Origin: Lepidodermella squamata | Lineage: Eukaryota; Gastrotricha | Assembly: GCA_047495785.1 (NCBI GenBank) | Contig: JBLDXI010000012.1 | Span: 930,001 to 994,000 of the forward strand | Reading direction: 5' to 3' | Length of the DNA: 64,000 bases | In this document: one piece after another, positions 45,198-58,826 of the stretch | Numbering within the stretch: position 1 is the first letter of the stretch | How the letters are laid out: each line of letters begins with the position of its first letter | Translations under genes and position numbers: made by a program | Notes under the pieces: generated by a model | What the model was told of the DNA's origin: nothing | The model's input: the letters and a program-made list of their open reading frames with translations, nothing else | The model's database searches: none

Positions 45198-45787
45198 ATG
45201 CGCGCTCTCCTAGTTTTGGCTGCTGTCGCCCTCATGTGCCTTGGTAAAAATCAGAATCATGCCATCATTACCCATTGCATTTATGTTCAATTTCAATTTC
45301 AGCTTTCACCAGCGTCGAGGCTGGCCGTGGTAACAAGGGCAAAAGTGTCTCGAAGAGCGTCTCGATCAGCGTGTCCTACAACCGGCAGCCGAAGAAGCAC
45401 GCGATGAAGAAGCGCCCGGCCAAGAAGGCCTTCGTCGCTGGGCGCAAGCACCGCCGTGCCTCGTTCTCCAAGTCTGTGTCCGCGTCGGTGTCGGCCCGCA
45501 CGAACAAGCACACCCGCAAGGTCTCCACCAAGAAGTTCATGCGCGTGCACAAGCGCGGATCCATGTCCGGCTCGTACTCGCGCTCGAACTCCTTCGGCGG
45601 CTACAACAAGAAGCATGGCAACAAGCGCCACGATGGCAAGAAGTTCGGCGGCAAGAAGTTTGGCGGAAAGAAGCACGGTGGCAAGAACGGCAAGGGTCGC
45701 AAGGGCAGCAAGAGCGGCAGCTACTCGGCCTCCAACAACTTCTCCTACTCGGTCGCCGTCGAAACCGGTGCTGCTCCCAGCAAATAA
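45198..45787 (+). CDS. Lysine/serine-rich secreted protein, KS copy D
   Basis: Exons 45198-45243 and 45303-45787 (59-bp intron) encode 176 aa. The signal peptide is MRALLVLAAVALMCLAFTSV, then EA. Against copy E it has a few replacements in the Gly-rich half: SYSRSNSFGG for SFSRSGSFGG, RHDGKKFGG for RHGGKKFGG, and GGKNGKGRK for GGKHGKGRK. Each breaks the repeat pattern, suggesting relaxed constraint in this copy. The TATA box is at 45106-45113. No U6 follows; the 3' side is repeat R1 with an inserted DNA transposon. Confidence 0.85.
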
Positions 45788-45904
45788 ATGATTTCAATGA
45801 AAAACCTTGCTTCAAAGATGATAATTTATTCCATGATCTGAAGAATAAAAACAAAAATTCGCTAAATTCTGTTTTCCTGTTTTCCTGCAAGCCTCTCTTA
45901 TTTG

Positions 45905-46800
45905 ATTTTGGCGAGCGTCGCCGAAATTGTTTTTGTGACACTCACTCAGTTCCTTGCGACGGTCTTTTAGCGACTACTTTGCTAGTCGAGAATCAGCGTA
46001 TTGTTGTCTTTCGTTCATCTTTCGAAATTGGAAGGGTTGAATTTTAGCCGCACCAGCAAAAGTCGAGGCTTTGCCCAAGACAGTTAAGAAATCGTAGGCG
46101 TAGGCTTGAAGTATGATGCTGTCAGTACTGTACTGACAGCGTTGGAAACAAGCCCGGTCGACCGGCGCCGTTCCCGGTCCGTTCCCGTTCCAGGTCCGGT
46201 ATGGGTCTCAAAAAGCGCCACCGGTAGACCGGGAAAAGTAGAATTTTCAATTTAGCAGGCTGGCCGTGGGAATAATGTGGGGAAAAAAATCCACAGAAAA
46301 ACTAGATTCTCATGTTTTGCTCACTATTTTGAGCATTTGTGCGGCAGTGCAAAGCTTCGCAAATTTATTGGATGGTTGGGCTGGTTCGCGGCTTCCCAAA
46401 GTATTATACTGAACTCGATCGAAAGACCTCGAGAGTATTAGAAGGCTCCTAACATGGATTGATCATTGATCTGATTTTTTAGGTGAATTAAGAAATGTTT
46501 AAAGTTTGGTATCATGTTTTTGCTGTTCTAAAACCCGTAGAATGCGTTCTAAAACAGTTCCCGGCCCGGTCCAGTTTGACTTCCACCTTTCGTAGGTCCG
46601 GTATCGGTCTGCAAGACCCTACCTGTTTCCAACACTGCCAGTACAAGAGGCCGCAAGATGGTCGGCCTTGCACAACACGTGTACAAAAGCGGAACACCGT
46701 GGTTTACAGCAATGAAGCGAGAGCCGGCGACACTAGGCTGGATTCACGTAGATAGTCGGCCAGCCGACGGTGTTTCTCGTATGCGTAAATGTATGGCCAT
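45905..46800. repeat. Dispersed repeat R1 split by an insertion
   Basis: R1 blocks occupy 45905-46132 (ctcactcagttccttgcgac, tgcccaagacagttaagaaa) and 46642-46800 (tgtacaaaagcggaacaccg, gtcggccagccgacggtgtt). The intervening 509 bp are absent from all other R1 copies. Confidence 0.72.
46133..46641. mobile_element. Non-autonomous DNA transposon nested in R1
   Basis: Ends CTGACAGCGTTGGAAACA and TGTTTCCAACACTGCCAG form a near-perfect inverted repeat. The element is flanked by TA on both sides. Interior blocks rich in cccggtcc/ggtccggta occur near both ends. There is no transposase frame. A TA duplication suggests Tc1/mariner-like, but the ends also resemble hAT termini, and the palindromic target leaves the duplication ambiguous. 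Confidence 0.72.
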
Positions 46801-47334
46801 GACAAACCGGCGCTGCTCCATCTAAATACATGCTTTTTTTGTGCGAAAGGCATTGAATAATATTTATAGGATCATGCTCGCCGTCTGAATCAGGCGGCTG
46901 GCTGAAGCCATAGGTATTAAATAACGATAATTTATTCCAAAGTCTCAGGTTGAAAATAAAGTTACTATGGTAGCCAGTTTGTTCCTAGTTATGAACAACG
47001 ACCTGAGATTTTCATGCCTTGACTTCACGCACCGCAATAACGATTGATTTGAACACAGCAAGCGCGCGTCAGTTCAAATGCTTGAAAAACGCGTCATTGT
47101 TCAAAGGTATTTCGACACAAATGATTCCTATTGGAGTCGCGTGTGATGTGAAAGCACGAGCCGATATGGGTCTGTGTTTGCGAACGTTAATCGCGTGGCA
47201 TTTTATCGACGCAGGGCCTATAAAATTAGCTTGATTGAGCACGACTGAATCATCACCTGCTTTTGCAATTTAAAGCTCATAGCAATTTTTCGCTTTCATT
47301 TTCGTTCGTGTTTTGATCCTCCTCAAACTCTAAA

Positions 47335-48614
47335 ATGGCCTGCTCGTACAACTTCCAACCGACCCTGTCGACCGTCGCTCCCTCGATCGCCGGCTACTCG
47401 AGCCCGATGAACGTCGAGAGCCTACTCCGCAGCAAGGCCGGCATCTACTCGCCGTCGTCTGTTGAGCGCAGCCTCATCAACGCCGCCGTCCCGACCCCGT
47501 TCGCCGCTGCTGCTGGCATCCACAACGTCAACGCCTTCGCCTCGTCCCCGATCGAGTGCGGAGCCGAGACGGGCCGCGTCTTCGGTGCCGAGTGCGGTGC
47601 CCAGCTGGCCGCCATCGTCGCCGCCCGCCTCAACACCTTCGTCGGCCAGGAGGTGGCCGTCCGCATCGGCGCCCAGTGGGGAGCCGAGATGTGCGCCAAG
47701 CTGGGTGCCGAGCTCGCCGTCAAGCTCGTCAACGGCTGGCCGGTCGAGCAGTGCGCCCGCTGGTGCTACACCTTCGGAGCCGAGCACGGCGCCGAACTGG
47801 GTGCCATCATCGCCCAGCGCCTGGGTGCCATCTACACCGCCGAGTTCGCCGCCCGCATCGGCGCCGAGCTCTTCGCCGACGTCTGCGCCAAGCAGTGCTA
47901 CGTCATCGCCGCCCGCGTCGCCGAGTCGCGCTTCGGTGGTGCCCCCAACAACTGGACCGGCTCGTTCGAGCGCTTCGGTGGCATCAACTACCCGACCACC
48001 TTCGGCCCCTTCGGCGCCAACACCTGGTCGAACACCCTGTCGGCTGACAACAAGCTGTACAACATCGCCTTCCGCCCGTCCTCCGAGGTCGAGCTCTACA
48101 CCCTGACCCACCCGATCCGCATGATCGACGTCGAGGGCAACCGCCAGCTGTACCTGTGCTTCGAGCTCAAGGGCTTCAAGCCTGAGGAAGTCACTGTCAC
48201 CCTGAACAAGGCCGAGCGCGCCGTCGTCGTCGAGGCTGCCCACGAGTCCAAGGACGGCAAGGAGCACACCGTCGCCCGCAAGTACTCGCGCAAGTTCGTC
48301 CTGCCCGAGGTGAGATTTCTTAGCTCCTCTAACTAATATCCCTAAATTCGTCTCAATTTCAGTCTCTGTCCAAGATCGACCTGACCAAGGTTGAGCTCAA
48401 GTCGTGCCTGACCCAGGAGGGCCACCTCGTCGTCGAGTGCCAGCTGCCGAAGATGACCACCGAGGAGATCGCCAAGTGCCCGACCATGTCCGAGCTGTAC
48501 AACAAGCTGCCCGCCTTCGGAGGCTTCAACGCCGCCGTCCAGGCCTTCGGCGGCATCAACGGCGTCAACTGCAACGTCAACCACGTCAAGCCCGTCACCG
48601 TCAAGACCGCCTAA
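47335..48614 (+). CDS. Small heat-shock protein with Ala/Gly/Glu-repeat N-terminus, copy 3
   Basis: Exons 47335-48309 and 48363-48614 encode 408 aa, the shortest of the three. Two deletions remove VAYNTFVSP near residue 72 and part of the NTWNAARLA block near residue 207. The repeat region and alpha-crystallin domain are intact. Its 53-bp intron and following codons (TCTCTGTCC) equal those of copy 1, whereas its 3' UTR (aatgaaagccaaatccaaag) equals that of copy 2. Upstream of the TATA box (47219-47226) the promoter no longer resembles the other two copies, so its regulation may differ. Confidence 0.9.
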
Positions 48615-49991
48615 ATGAAAGCCAAATCCAAAGAGAAGATGAGCAATAATGCGCAATGCTAAAGAACCTTTCTTGAGAAAAATTGTGATAACATTAGACT
48701 TGATATTGATATTCCTGTGCGATTTGCGATTTCTCTCAAGACATTAAATCCAGAGATGTTGCGTATTCAAGGTTCCATTGAGTTTTTCTATGACCCAATG
48801 TGAGAGTTCAGTTTCAGTTAATAACGATTATAATAGAGATAGCGGTACCAATGGCTTCCAAACAGGGTCAAAGTTCGCCTCCACGTCGTGCAACACTTTT
48901 TGCACCGAACGTCGATAATTTTTCCTATTCAGTCGTAAGCAACAAGTATGCAAATATTCCCAATCGCATAATTTCGCCCGAGTCCAAAAGGGGGTTGCTG
49001 GATTTTTTAGAAAAAATTAAGATCATACTTCTTGAGATCAATTTTATATTTAGATTTGCCCCAACGTCAGCCTCATCTGACGACCAATTCGCGAGGCGTG
49101 GTGACTGGCCCTGAGCGCGAGCTTGGCCACACGAGGTCGGCGACCTTCACCAGATGTACGTTCCGGTCTGGTGGCTCTTTGATTAGTGCCACTTCCGGAG
49201 GGGTCAGTCGCATTCAGAGCGGCTTTTTTAAGAATAAGAATAAGCAAAGAGTGCTTTAACTCTTCGTCAATTTGAACATTATGTATATTTTACAGATAGG
49301 CTGATGTTCCCTAGTTCTTGTAGTAATTGAAAATCGAACACTGTAGAAGTATTTCGAACTTTCTCTTTGCCCTGATTTTATCACGTACATTTTATCCGTT
49401 AACGAGAAAAACCGGGCGAATTTGTTCAGCAGTTGGTTCAGCAGTATTGCAAGTTCAAATATCTAGTTCAAATGAAAATAAGAGGTCGATACCTCAGCAC
49501 GCCGAGCTCTATTCATAATCGCGACTGCAAGACATACAAAAATGGGGAACGGCTCTCCCTGGAATTTTCCAAAACCTGGAAATATTTTGTAAATTTCCAG
49601 AAAAAACCCCTAAATTCCATGCATTTTTAGGCGTTTTTCAATACTCCTTAGCGACGATTTTTGCGCGCTTCGCCAGCAAACCATTTTTTCAAATATGCTC
49701 TTCAAAAACATAGTCATGATAAACCGCTTAAAATCTGGAAAATATCGGGATGTTCCCTTTTCTTTTTTCCATTGATTGCAAAATATATGCCTAAACAGGT
49801 TTGGTGCGGCATAGCTTAATTTCGCAGGTAATTTTGAGCTGAAAAACTGATAATGAAAGTACCAACAAAAATCCCAAGAACTGATTGTGATACTTTATTG
49901 CTGCGCAGCTTTCGCACAATCGCACAACAGAAGGCATATGGAAAAACGTATTGAGAAAAAGTCAAAACAGAAACAAAGCCAGCAGATAGTT

Positions 49992-51032
<1,041 letters not shown>

Positions 51033-51064
51033 ATTTTGGATAATTAAAATGGGAAATGTGTGTC

Positions 51065-52500
51065 ATTGTGGAACCACTGGTAAGTTGAACTGTGGCGCGC
51101 ACGCTGATTGGTCAATTTATCGTTGCTAATGACTCCGGAATGAAACAATTTAGTCGTGCGATCCACTAATAAATTATTGTATATTTATGCAAAAAATGAC
51201 CTTGCCACACCCTCTGCACGGTTTCCATTGACCACGAGCGTAAACTCCATATTAATGGTGGTAAATTGCTGCGGCAAAAAACACTTGTGGCAAAAAATCT
51301 TATGGATCGCACGACCAACATGTTTCATCCGGGAGTCATAGCAACGATCGATTGACCAATCAGCGTGCGCATTCGATTGGACTTTTAAGTGGTCACACAA
51401 TGTCAAGTGATGTTAAGTACCGGATGCTGAACTTCTGACTCCTCCATAATAATTTTCTCGCGCCATCGAACCATTTTTTGCAAATGCTAAAAATAGTAAC
51501 AAAATCTTCGATATATAGTGATTTGCTGTAAAGCTAAAGCTAAAAATAGAACATGTTACTATTTTTAGCATTGCAAAAAGTGGTTCGACGGCGCGAGAAA
51601 ATTATTATGGAGGAGTCAGAAGTTCAGCATCCGGTACTTAACATCTCTCGCACAATGTATGTCAAAACACTTTGTGTTGAGTGTTAAGTGTTGAGTTCCG
51701 ATGAGCCTTGCCATTACCTTTACATCATTAAGCGAATCATAAGGCGACAACAGGTGCTGATGTCGCATGGCTTTTGTATACTCTCATGCCCAATCCGCGC
51801 GATAATTAAACTTAATTAGCAACACCATGGGCGTCAGCTTTTTATTCATCAGCGGCTTGGAGGTATGGGAAAACAATTTCCATTTTCTATGGAAGCGGCT
51901 CTGCTTTCACATCTTCCGAATATTGGTCGACGGTTCAGACGTCCGCCGCTGCAACTGGTGACTAACTTAGCCTTCACCGCGGCGGCCCGGGTTCGATTCC
52001 CGGTCGGAGAATATTCTTTTCCGAGGGTAACTACATCTTAGTCTGGAGTTAAACGGCGAGCGTCGCAAAAAACCACACTCACTCAGTTTTTTGCGAATGT
52101 CGCTCAGCCACCATTTTCTTATTGACAAGCATTAATGTCTTTCGTTCCATGTTTCAAAACTGGCAGGGCTAAATTTTGCCACATTCGGGACGCCTACAAC
52201 GCAAAAGCCGAGTGCTGTGTTGTGCCACGCTTCGCCCAAGACAGTAAAGACATCGTCGGTGTAGACTTGAATCATGATGCATAGTCGGTACCAGACACCG
52301 AGAGAAGGTTGGCAGTATACAACGTGTATAAAAGCGGAACCCTGTGGTTTACAGTGATGAAGGAGCCGGCGACAAGAGGCTGATGGAGTCGGCCAGCCGA
52401 CGGTGTTAGCGGTGGGCAAGCTTGTGCATTAAAACAGCACGCCATAGGCAGAATCGTGAAGACTACGTTACAATCTCACTAAAAATCGTTAGACTTTTTT
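51065..52500. repeat. Duplicate of the MITE / tRNA-like / R1 block
   Basis: Contains, in order, copies of the fold-back element (51065-51402), the GATGTTAAGTACCGG MITE (51411-51644), the tRNA-Glu-like sequence (51912-52011) and R1 (52050-52500). It matches 38885-40330 apart from a few substitutions and a 7-bp deletion near 51895. Confidence 0.88.
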
Positions 52501-54202
52501 GGCTGATATGCCGCTCACCCAAACTTTACTTCATTCACTTCAGTAAAAAGTATGTTCAAATTTAGAGGGCTGTGATCGAAAAATAAAGTATTATAAATTT
52601 ATAGTGCGATTTATATTTTTTATATTGCACATAAACTTGATGATTTATCGACGCTTTTATATCAACGCCTGTCTTAATCGACATCATCCAAACAATTGTT
52701 TTTATTTTCAAATATAGAATTGTCCCCAGAAATATAGGTCGAGTAGCTTTGACAATTCGATATTTTACGGTATAACATTCGTAAATCGTTCATATCTGAA
52801 CTCGCCGCACGCGGCTCCGTACAGATATAAACGTTTTACTCATGTCATACCATACAAATATAACACTGTGTCTATATTTTTAACCTTGAAACACAAATCT
52901 ATATTTTTTCATACTTCAAATATAGATTTGAATATGAACTATATTTCTGATCTATGTCTGAAATATAGATTCAGGTCTATCTATATTTTTGACCTGGAAA
53001 ATCTATATTTTGAATATAGATGCCCATTTCCAAGGCCAATACTTCCGAGGTCTTGAAACAGCTAATTCTAACGGAAAAACACAGGGATATAGTTTTCGCT
53101 ACGCAATTTATTATGAAAGAAAATGGAGAAATTCGATTTTGAGAATAATTTAGACGGGGACAGCTTGGCAGTCGGGCTGCAAAAATTGGCCGTAGGAACC
53201 AGAATTTCTCAGAAAACTCCGGAAAATCGGGCAGCATTTCGTCCCCGCTGTGCATGAATTCGCAGCGATTCGTGGGTCGGATCGCGCAGAAGCAAGTCGT
53301 CTCCTTAGATCGATAGAACGCGCCGGGAACACTGAGCAGAAAATCCAGAAAATCGGACAGCATTTTGACCCCAATTCGCAGAAATCACCACCTTGAAACT
53401 TGATTGAACTTGGAACACTCTGCCGCAGCGACAGTTCCGATTCGATCACGTTGAAAACATCGACGTACCAAACACCGTTGCGACGCGCTTATCCGAAACT
53501 GAGCAATTTTCAACCACCAGAGATGAAGTTCCGACGGACTGCTTGACCTTCTTTCATCGCCACCAAACGTGTCGTTCAAATCGAACCAGTTTCTTCGGAT
53601 TGTAAAGGCGCGTGGTTTTCGCGAACGTTGATTTCGAATTTCGAAGGAACCAGGTTTCAGGGTTGATGGTTTATCGAACAATTCGGCTTCAATTGCGGCA
53701 GCTTTGCCAATCGGAGCAGAATTCTGGGAGCATTTGTTCGTGAAATTCGAGCAGAATTCCGGTCGGACAGAAAATCGACTCTCAAAACGAGACGAAATTC
53801 GAACGAATGAGAAAAATGAGCGAGAATGAATAGAAAGCCATTTTTCAATGAAATTTTAATTTGGATTTTTTATTATTTTTTATTTTGCGTTGCGAAAAAT
53901 ATAGACACCGTGTAATATTTTACGATACAACATTCGTAGAAACCTATATTTTCGTGAAGCACTCGTATAGATCTCGTAAAACTCATTCACCTCGTGAAAT
54001 CTCGTCTCCACTCGCCTGCCGGCTCGTTCCGCCTCGATTTCACTCGTTTCATTCGTTTTACTCGATCTATATTTCGTGCTTCACTCAAATATAGATTCCT
54101 ACTCATGTTATATCATACAAATATATCCCTTATCGTGTCAGATATACATGGTATTGCAATATTACCTGACATGCGCGACCCAACGAAACCTAGCACTAGG
54201 TT

Positions 54203-54530
54203 TGTACGGCAATAAGTGATCGCCAATCAATCTAAAATAGAGCATTATCTTTAATATTTGAATCTCAATTATCCCCATCTCGGATTTCCCCGGCAAAAAT
54301 CCTGGGTAAAGTATAGACCAAGGGCTGTCGTTCCATATAATTCAACGAGACGGGAACTTTGCCATGTCGGATGTAAAAAATCGTGGAAAAAGTGCGTTAT
54401 CACTAAAAACAAGTCTAAAAACAAACAATCACTAAAAATTTCATCGAAATCCGAGATGGAGCTGATTGAGATTTAATTAATTAAAGATAGTGCTCCATTA
54501 GATTGATTGATGCTCACTTTTTGCCGTACA
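54203..54530. mobile_element. MITE with TGTACGGCAA inverted ends, duplicate
   Basis: Copy of 42083-42410 carried by the segmental duplication. The ends and interior are the same. Confidence 0.75.
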
Positions 54531-55067
54531 CACATTATTACCCTCATCTAGTGATTTCTTTGGGCACGCGACCCAAAAAGAAAAAAATCGTGATGAGTCA
54601 TCTCGGCACACATAAATGTACTAGCGTGTCCATAGAGCTGTCCATAGAGCTAGTTTAAAACTAGCGTGTCAGATCTACAGTATTTATTTATCTATGGTGT
54701 GCGTACGCCATTGTGTTGCTGCTAATAATTTATTCATACTATACATAGGTAAATTGTATGGCCATGAAAAACGCCGTGTATATTCATGCTAAAAATGTCC
54801 GAATATAATACAGACTCCTGAAAAAATTGTCCGGATTTGGTTTGAAAAACAACCCCATGAGACTATTAAAAGGACTGAAACTATCAAAAAGAACACAGTT
54901 TCGTTCTTGATTCCTAATTGCTATATCCATAAAACATAACCGGGTTAAATTGCCAACCTGGTTATTGAATTGCGTTTTATATCGACCTGCGAAGTAAGAG
55001 AATTTGAGCAGCTCCAGTAAAACCTGTTTTACAAATTTTGACGAAATTGAAATCTGCAGGCCTCTAT

Positions 55068-56883
55068 ATGTTCTTGTTACTAGCCAGTGGTGTAGTGGTT
55101 TTCATTCTTTTTGGATGGAAACGCTACATTTTAGACCGCAGATATCGCCTACCACCCGGGCCGTTGCCTCTTCCATACATCGGCAGCTTGTATCAGATGG
55201 CTTTGCACGGAGCCAAGTCAAAATTATGGCAAAAGATCGCTTCATTAGGAGAGAAATACGGACCAATCTACACCTTCTATTTCGGGCCGATTCGCATGGT
55301 TGCCCTGAACGATGCCGAGATGATACAACAAGTCCTTGTCCTCCAGGGAAAGACGTTTCAAGGGCGCTATGAGCCATTCATTCCCGGGGCAAAGAAATTG
55401 TTCAAGGGCATAGTCTTTTCGAATAATGACAGATGGCGGAAGCATCGCAGATTCGGTCTCAAAGCTATGCGAGATTTTGGTAATTTATTTTTGTAACTCA
55501 AGTCACCTTCTCTTCTCGTCTTCTCCCATTCGTAGTCCTATTGTTTTCTTTTATATCCCGATTGTTATTTATATATAAATATTTTTTCTTATACCAGAAG
55601 TTTATCACCACTTGCTATCTTGATAAAAGTTGGATAGAAGTTATAAGAAGGGATATAGGTCTTAACGTTTTTAATTCTCAGTTCCTTTTCCTATTCCCAA
55701 GATTATCCATTTAATATCAGTTTCGCAACTCCTTATTGTGACTCTAACTTCGGCTATTTGTTTCATCCAATAAGGAATGGGTAAGGATATCATGGTTGCG
55801 AAAATCCAGGAAGAGGCGAGATTCCTTCTAGAGGACTTCGAGATCGCAGCAAAGGCAGAAGAGGGGTTGGATCCTGCAATGATCAATTTCTATGCAGTAT
55901 CGAATGTCATTTGCTCGCTCGTATTCGGAAAGCGGTTCGACAGAGACAACAAAACTTACCAGAAATTGATATCACTGATTAAAAAATTGACAAGTCAAAC
56001 TCTGGCTGAGCAAGGTGCATTTCTACTCATTCCTTACCTGGAAGAAGTAGCGGATTCGAGTCAAACAAAAAACTCGCTTATTTTTATGGCACTTCTTGAC
56101 AACGTTATTCGCGAAGCTGTCGAAGAACATCGGCTAGACTACAACCCTGAAAATATCCGCGATTTTCCGGATCTGTTCATCGAAGCGGAGAAGCAAGGCG
56201 AGCCGTTCTCGTACAAAGACTACAGAGAAATCTTGGGCGACATGTTAGTCGCTGGAACTGACACGACATCTGTAGCCCTGACTTGGACGCTGTTCCATCT
56301 ATCGAAATATCCCGAGGTCCAGAGGAAATGCCAGGATGCTATTGATAAAGCGATTGAATCAGACCGTCTGCCAACTCTGAGTGATCGCGCTAATATGGCC
56401 TACGTCGATGCTGTCATGTGCGAAGCGTTGCGATACGCGTCTTTGGCGCCCACGGCTCTTTTTCATACGAATTTGGATGAACCAGCGAAAGTTGCAGGTA
56501 TGTTATAGAAATGGCTTAATATCTTTTGTTACTCATTTTTTCCAGGCTTCGACATACCTCCTTATACCATGGTTATGTATAACATAGCTGCAGTTCACCA
56601 TAACAGAAACTACTGGAAGGATCCGGAAGTGTTCAGACCCGAGCGATTTCTGGATTCCAACGGGAAATTACTGAGCCATCCCAGCCATTTCTTCCCATTT
56701 GGCCTGGGTCCTCGCATTTGCTTGGGCGAAGGACTTGCTCGAGTTGAGTACTTCATCTTCCTGACAGCTGTTCTGCATCGTTACTCGTTCGAACTGATAT
56801 CGAAGGAAGTCGAGGCCTGCGATGGGCCCGATGGTCTCGTTCTTCAGCCTCCAAAATTCAAGCTGAGAGTCAGCAGTCGCTGA
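55068..56883 (+). CDS. Cytochrome P450, CYP2-clan-like, copy 3
   Basis: Exons 55068-55479, 55775-56497 and 56546-56883 encode 490 aa, apparently identical to copy 2 (all exons offset by exactly 12,120 bp), with the same GT donors. Anchor, AGTDTT, EALR, PERF and haem-Cys motifs are intact. Identity extends through introns and flanks, so the duplication is very recent or maintained by conversion. Confidence 0.92.
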
Positions 56884-57317
56884 AATTGCAATTGGATAAA
56901 TTTTTCAGTGCGATCAGGACTTTCTTTTTATTTTTAAAAACAGAAAAACAGTAAAATGTTGCGGAGAGCTATTCATTTCCAAAACGACCAACTCGATAGT
57001 TCCCATGCAACGTGAAAATCTTTAGATAATTCAGAATAAGTGCCTCGTTTCAATTCTGCCGTGATTTGACCGAATATCATTCGTTGGAGCTAATCAATTT
57101 TCACGGCGAATTTCGTCAATTAGTTGAATGATCTGTTCTCAAAAAGAAACCAATATCCAAACTAATCAATGCACTTCTGTCATTAGTGATCAATCGAATG
57201 CGCCTCAGAAAATGATAGGGTGTTGTATAAAAGCTTGGACAGATTTCGACCAAAGGCATCATTGACAATCCTCTGAAATTAAAGATTCATCTTTTCCGTC
57301 AAATTCAACATATCAGA

Positions 57318-57907
57318 ATGCGCGCTCTCCTAGTTTTGGCTGCTGTCGCCCTCATGTGCCTTGGTAAAAATCAGAATCATGCCATCATTACCCATTGCAT
57401 TTATGTTCAATTTCAATTTCAGCTTTCACCAGCGTCGAGGCTGGCCGTGGTAACAAGGGCAAAAGTGTCTCGAAGAGCGTCTCGATCAGCGTGTCCTACA
57501 ACCGGCAGCCGAAGAAGCACGCGATGAAGAAGCGCCCGGCCAAGAAGGCCTTCGTCGCTGGGCGCAAGCACCGCCGTGCCTCGTTCTCCAAGTCTGTGTC
57601 CGCGTCGGTGTCGGCCCGCACGAACAAGCACACCCGCAAGGTCTCCACCAAGAAGTTCATGCGCGTGCACAAGCGCGGATCCATGTCCGGCTCGTTCTCG
57701 CGGTCGGGCTCCTTCGGCGGCTACAACAAGAAGCATGGCAACAAGCGCCACGGTGGCAAGAAGTTCGGAGGCAAGAAGTTTGGCGGCAAGAAGCACGGTG
57801 GCAAGCACGGCAAGGGTCGCAAGGGCAGCAAGAGCGGCAGCTACTCGGCCTCCAACAACTTCTCGTACTCGGTCGCCGTCGAAACCGGTGCTGCTCCCAG
57901 CAAATAA
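57318..57907 (+). CDS. Lysine/serine-rich secreted protein, KS copy E
   Basis: Exons 57318-57363 and 57423-57907 encode 176 aa. Its upstream region, first exon and intron equal copy D, but the Gly/His/Lys-rich half follows the regular pattern of copies A-C (RHGGKKFGGKKFGGKKHGGK). It has Phe for Tyr in SGSFSRSGSF. The TATA box TATAAAAG is at 57226-57233. Followed by a U6 gene as in cassettes A and C. Confidence 0.85.
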
Positions 57908-58097
57908 ATGATTTCAATGAAAAACGTTGCTTCAAAAATGATAATTTATTCCATAATCTGAAATCTGTAGAATAAAATACAGAAATATCTATATATTCCA
58001 GTATATCCTAATATTGCAATTGATTTGGAGGATGAAGGGAGCCTATTTCAGGCAATAAATTTGCCATGCGCCATCATTCAGCTAATTCCATTTGGAA

Positions 58098-58151
58098 TAT
58101 GCAAATGTCACATGTCGAAATTGCATTCCGATGCTTTCTCGGTATTTAAGG
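58098..58151 (+). promoter_or_regulatory. U6-type Pol III promoter, copy E
   Basis: Octamer ATGCAAAT, block cgaaattgcattccgatg and tatttaagg in the same spacing as copies A and C. Confidence 0.72.
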
Positions 58152-58172
58152 TGGGTCAGTTGTCGTCTGAAT

Positions 58173-58189
58173 GTCAATCTTCGGATTGG

Positions 58190-58228
<39 letters not shown>

Positions 58229-58278
58229 GGCCCCTGCGCAAGGATGACACGCAAAATCGTGAAGCGTTCCATATTTTT
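58173..58278 (+). ncRNA. U6: U6 spliceosomal snRNA, copy E
   Basis: Same U6 sequence as copies A and C up to the terminal T run. It is followed by a shortened cassette flank (the aatagc block is missing, and the caatttttcggtatataa block resumes at about 58323). Confidence 0.95.
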
Positions 58279-58826
58279 CGAAAATCACCATCAAATGTCC
58301 CAAATACCCACAAAGTGAGACTCAATTTTTCGGTATATAAAATGTGAAAATATTTACCATATGCGGCTCATAAATCAGTGATTGTACCTGTCTGAGATGA
58401 GGGGCATAAGCATTTTCCGCGCTTGTTCGCTCTTGAGATAAACAACTTGTAAAAGGCGCGCATTTGACATCTCATCTCGCAATAATAAATATACCAATGT
58501 CATTATTTTTGCGACAATACTCGATGGAGAGGCGCGACGCTGTCTCCTACAAAGCGAAACATACCTATGCTGTACATATGCGCATTCATGTTTGCCTACT
58601 GCCCAGCCGAACAACAAAACGGTGCGCAGGTACAAAGAACACACAAATCGGTGCGCGTGTCGCGCCTATCACGGATCGCCGATAACGGAACAAAACACGA
58701 CAGTCGCGTCGCCCCTTCCGAAATGCTATTCGGCGTAAAGCTTCATGTACACAAAACTTCCGCTGCGAAATCATTACACAACACCGCTTGTTAATATACT
58801 ATATTCTCGACTGTTAACCCCCAAAA

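Larger units (their letters stand above)
34675..45800. repeat. Tandem segmental duplication, left copy
   Basis: This block (sHSP, SPH, P450, KS) is repeated at 47335-57930. The offset runs 12,660 bp at the sHSP start, 12,598 at its end, 12,180 at the SPH, 12,173 near 39.96 kb and 12,120 from about 40.7 kb, the steps being indels. The two P450 genes appear identical in protein sequence, and intergenic sequence matches almost base for base over several kb. Confidence 0.93.
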
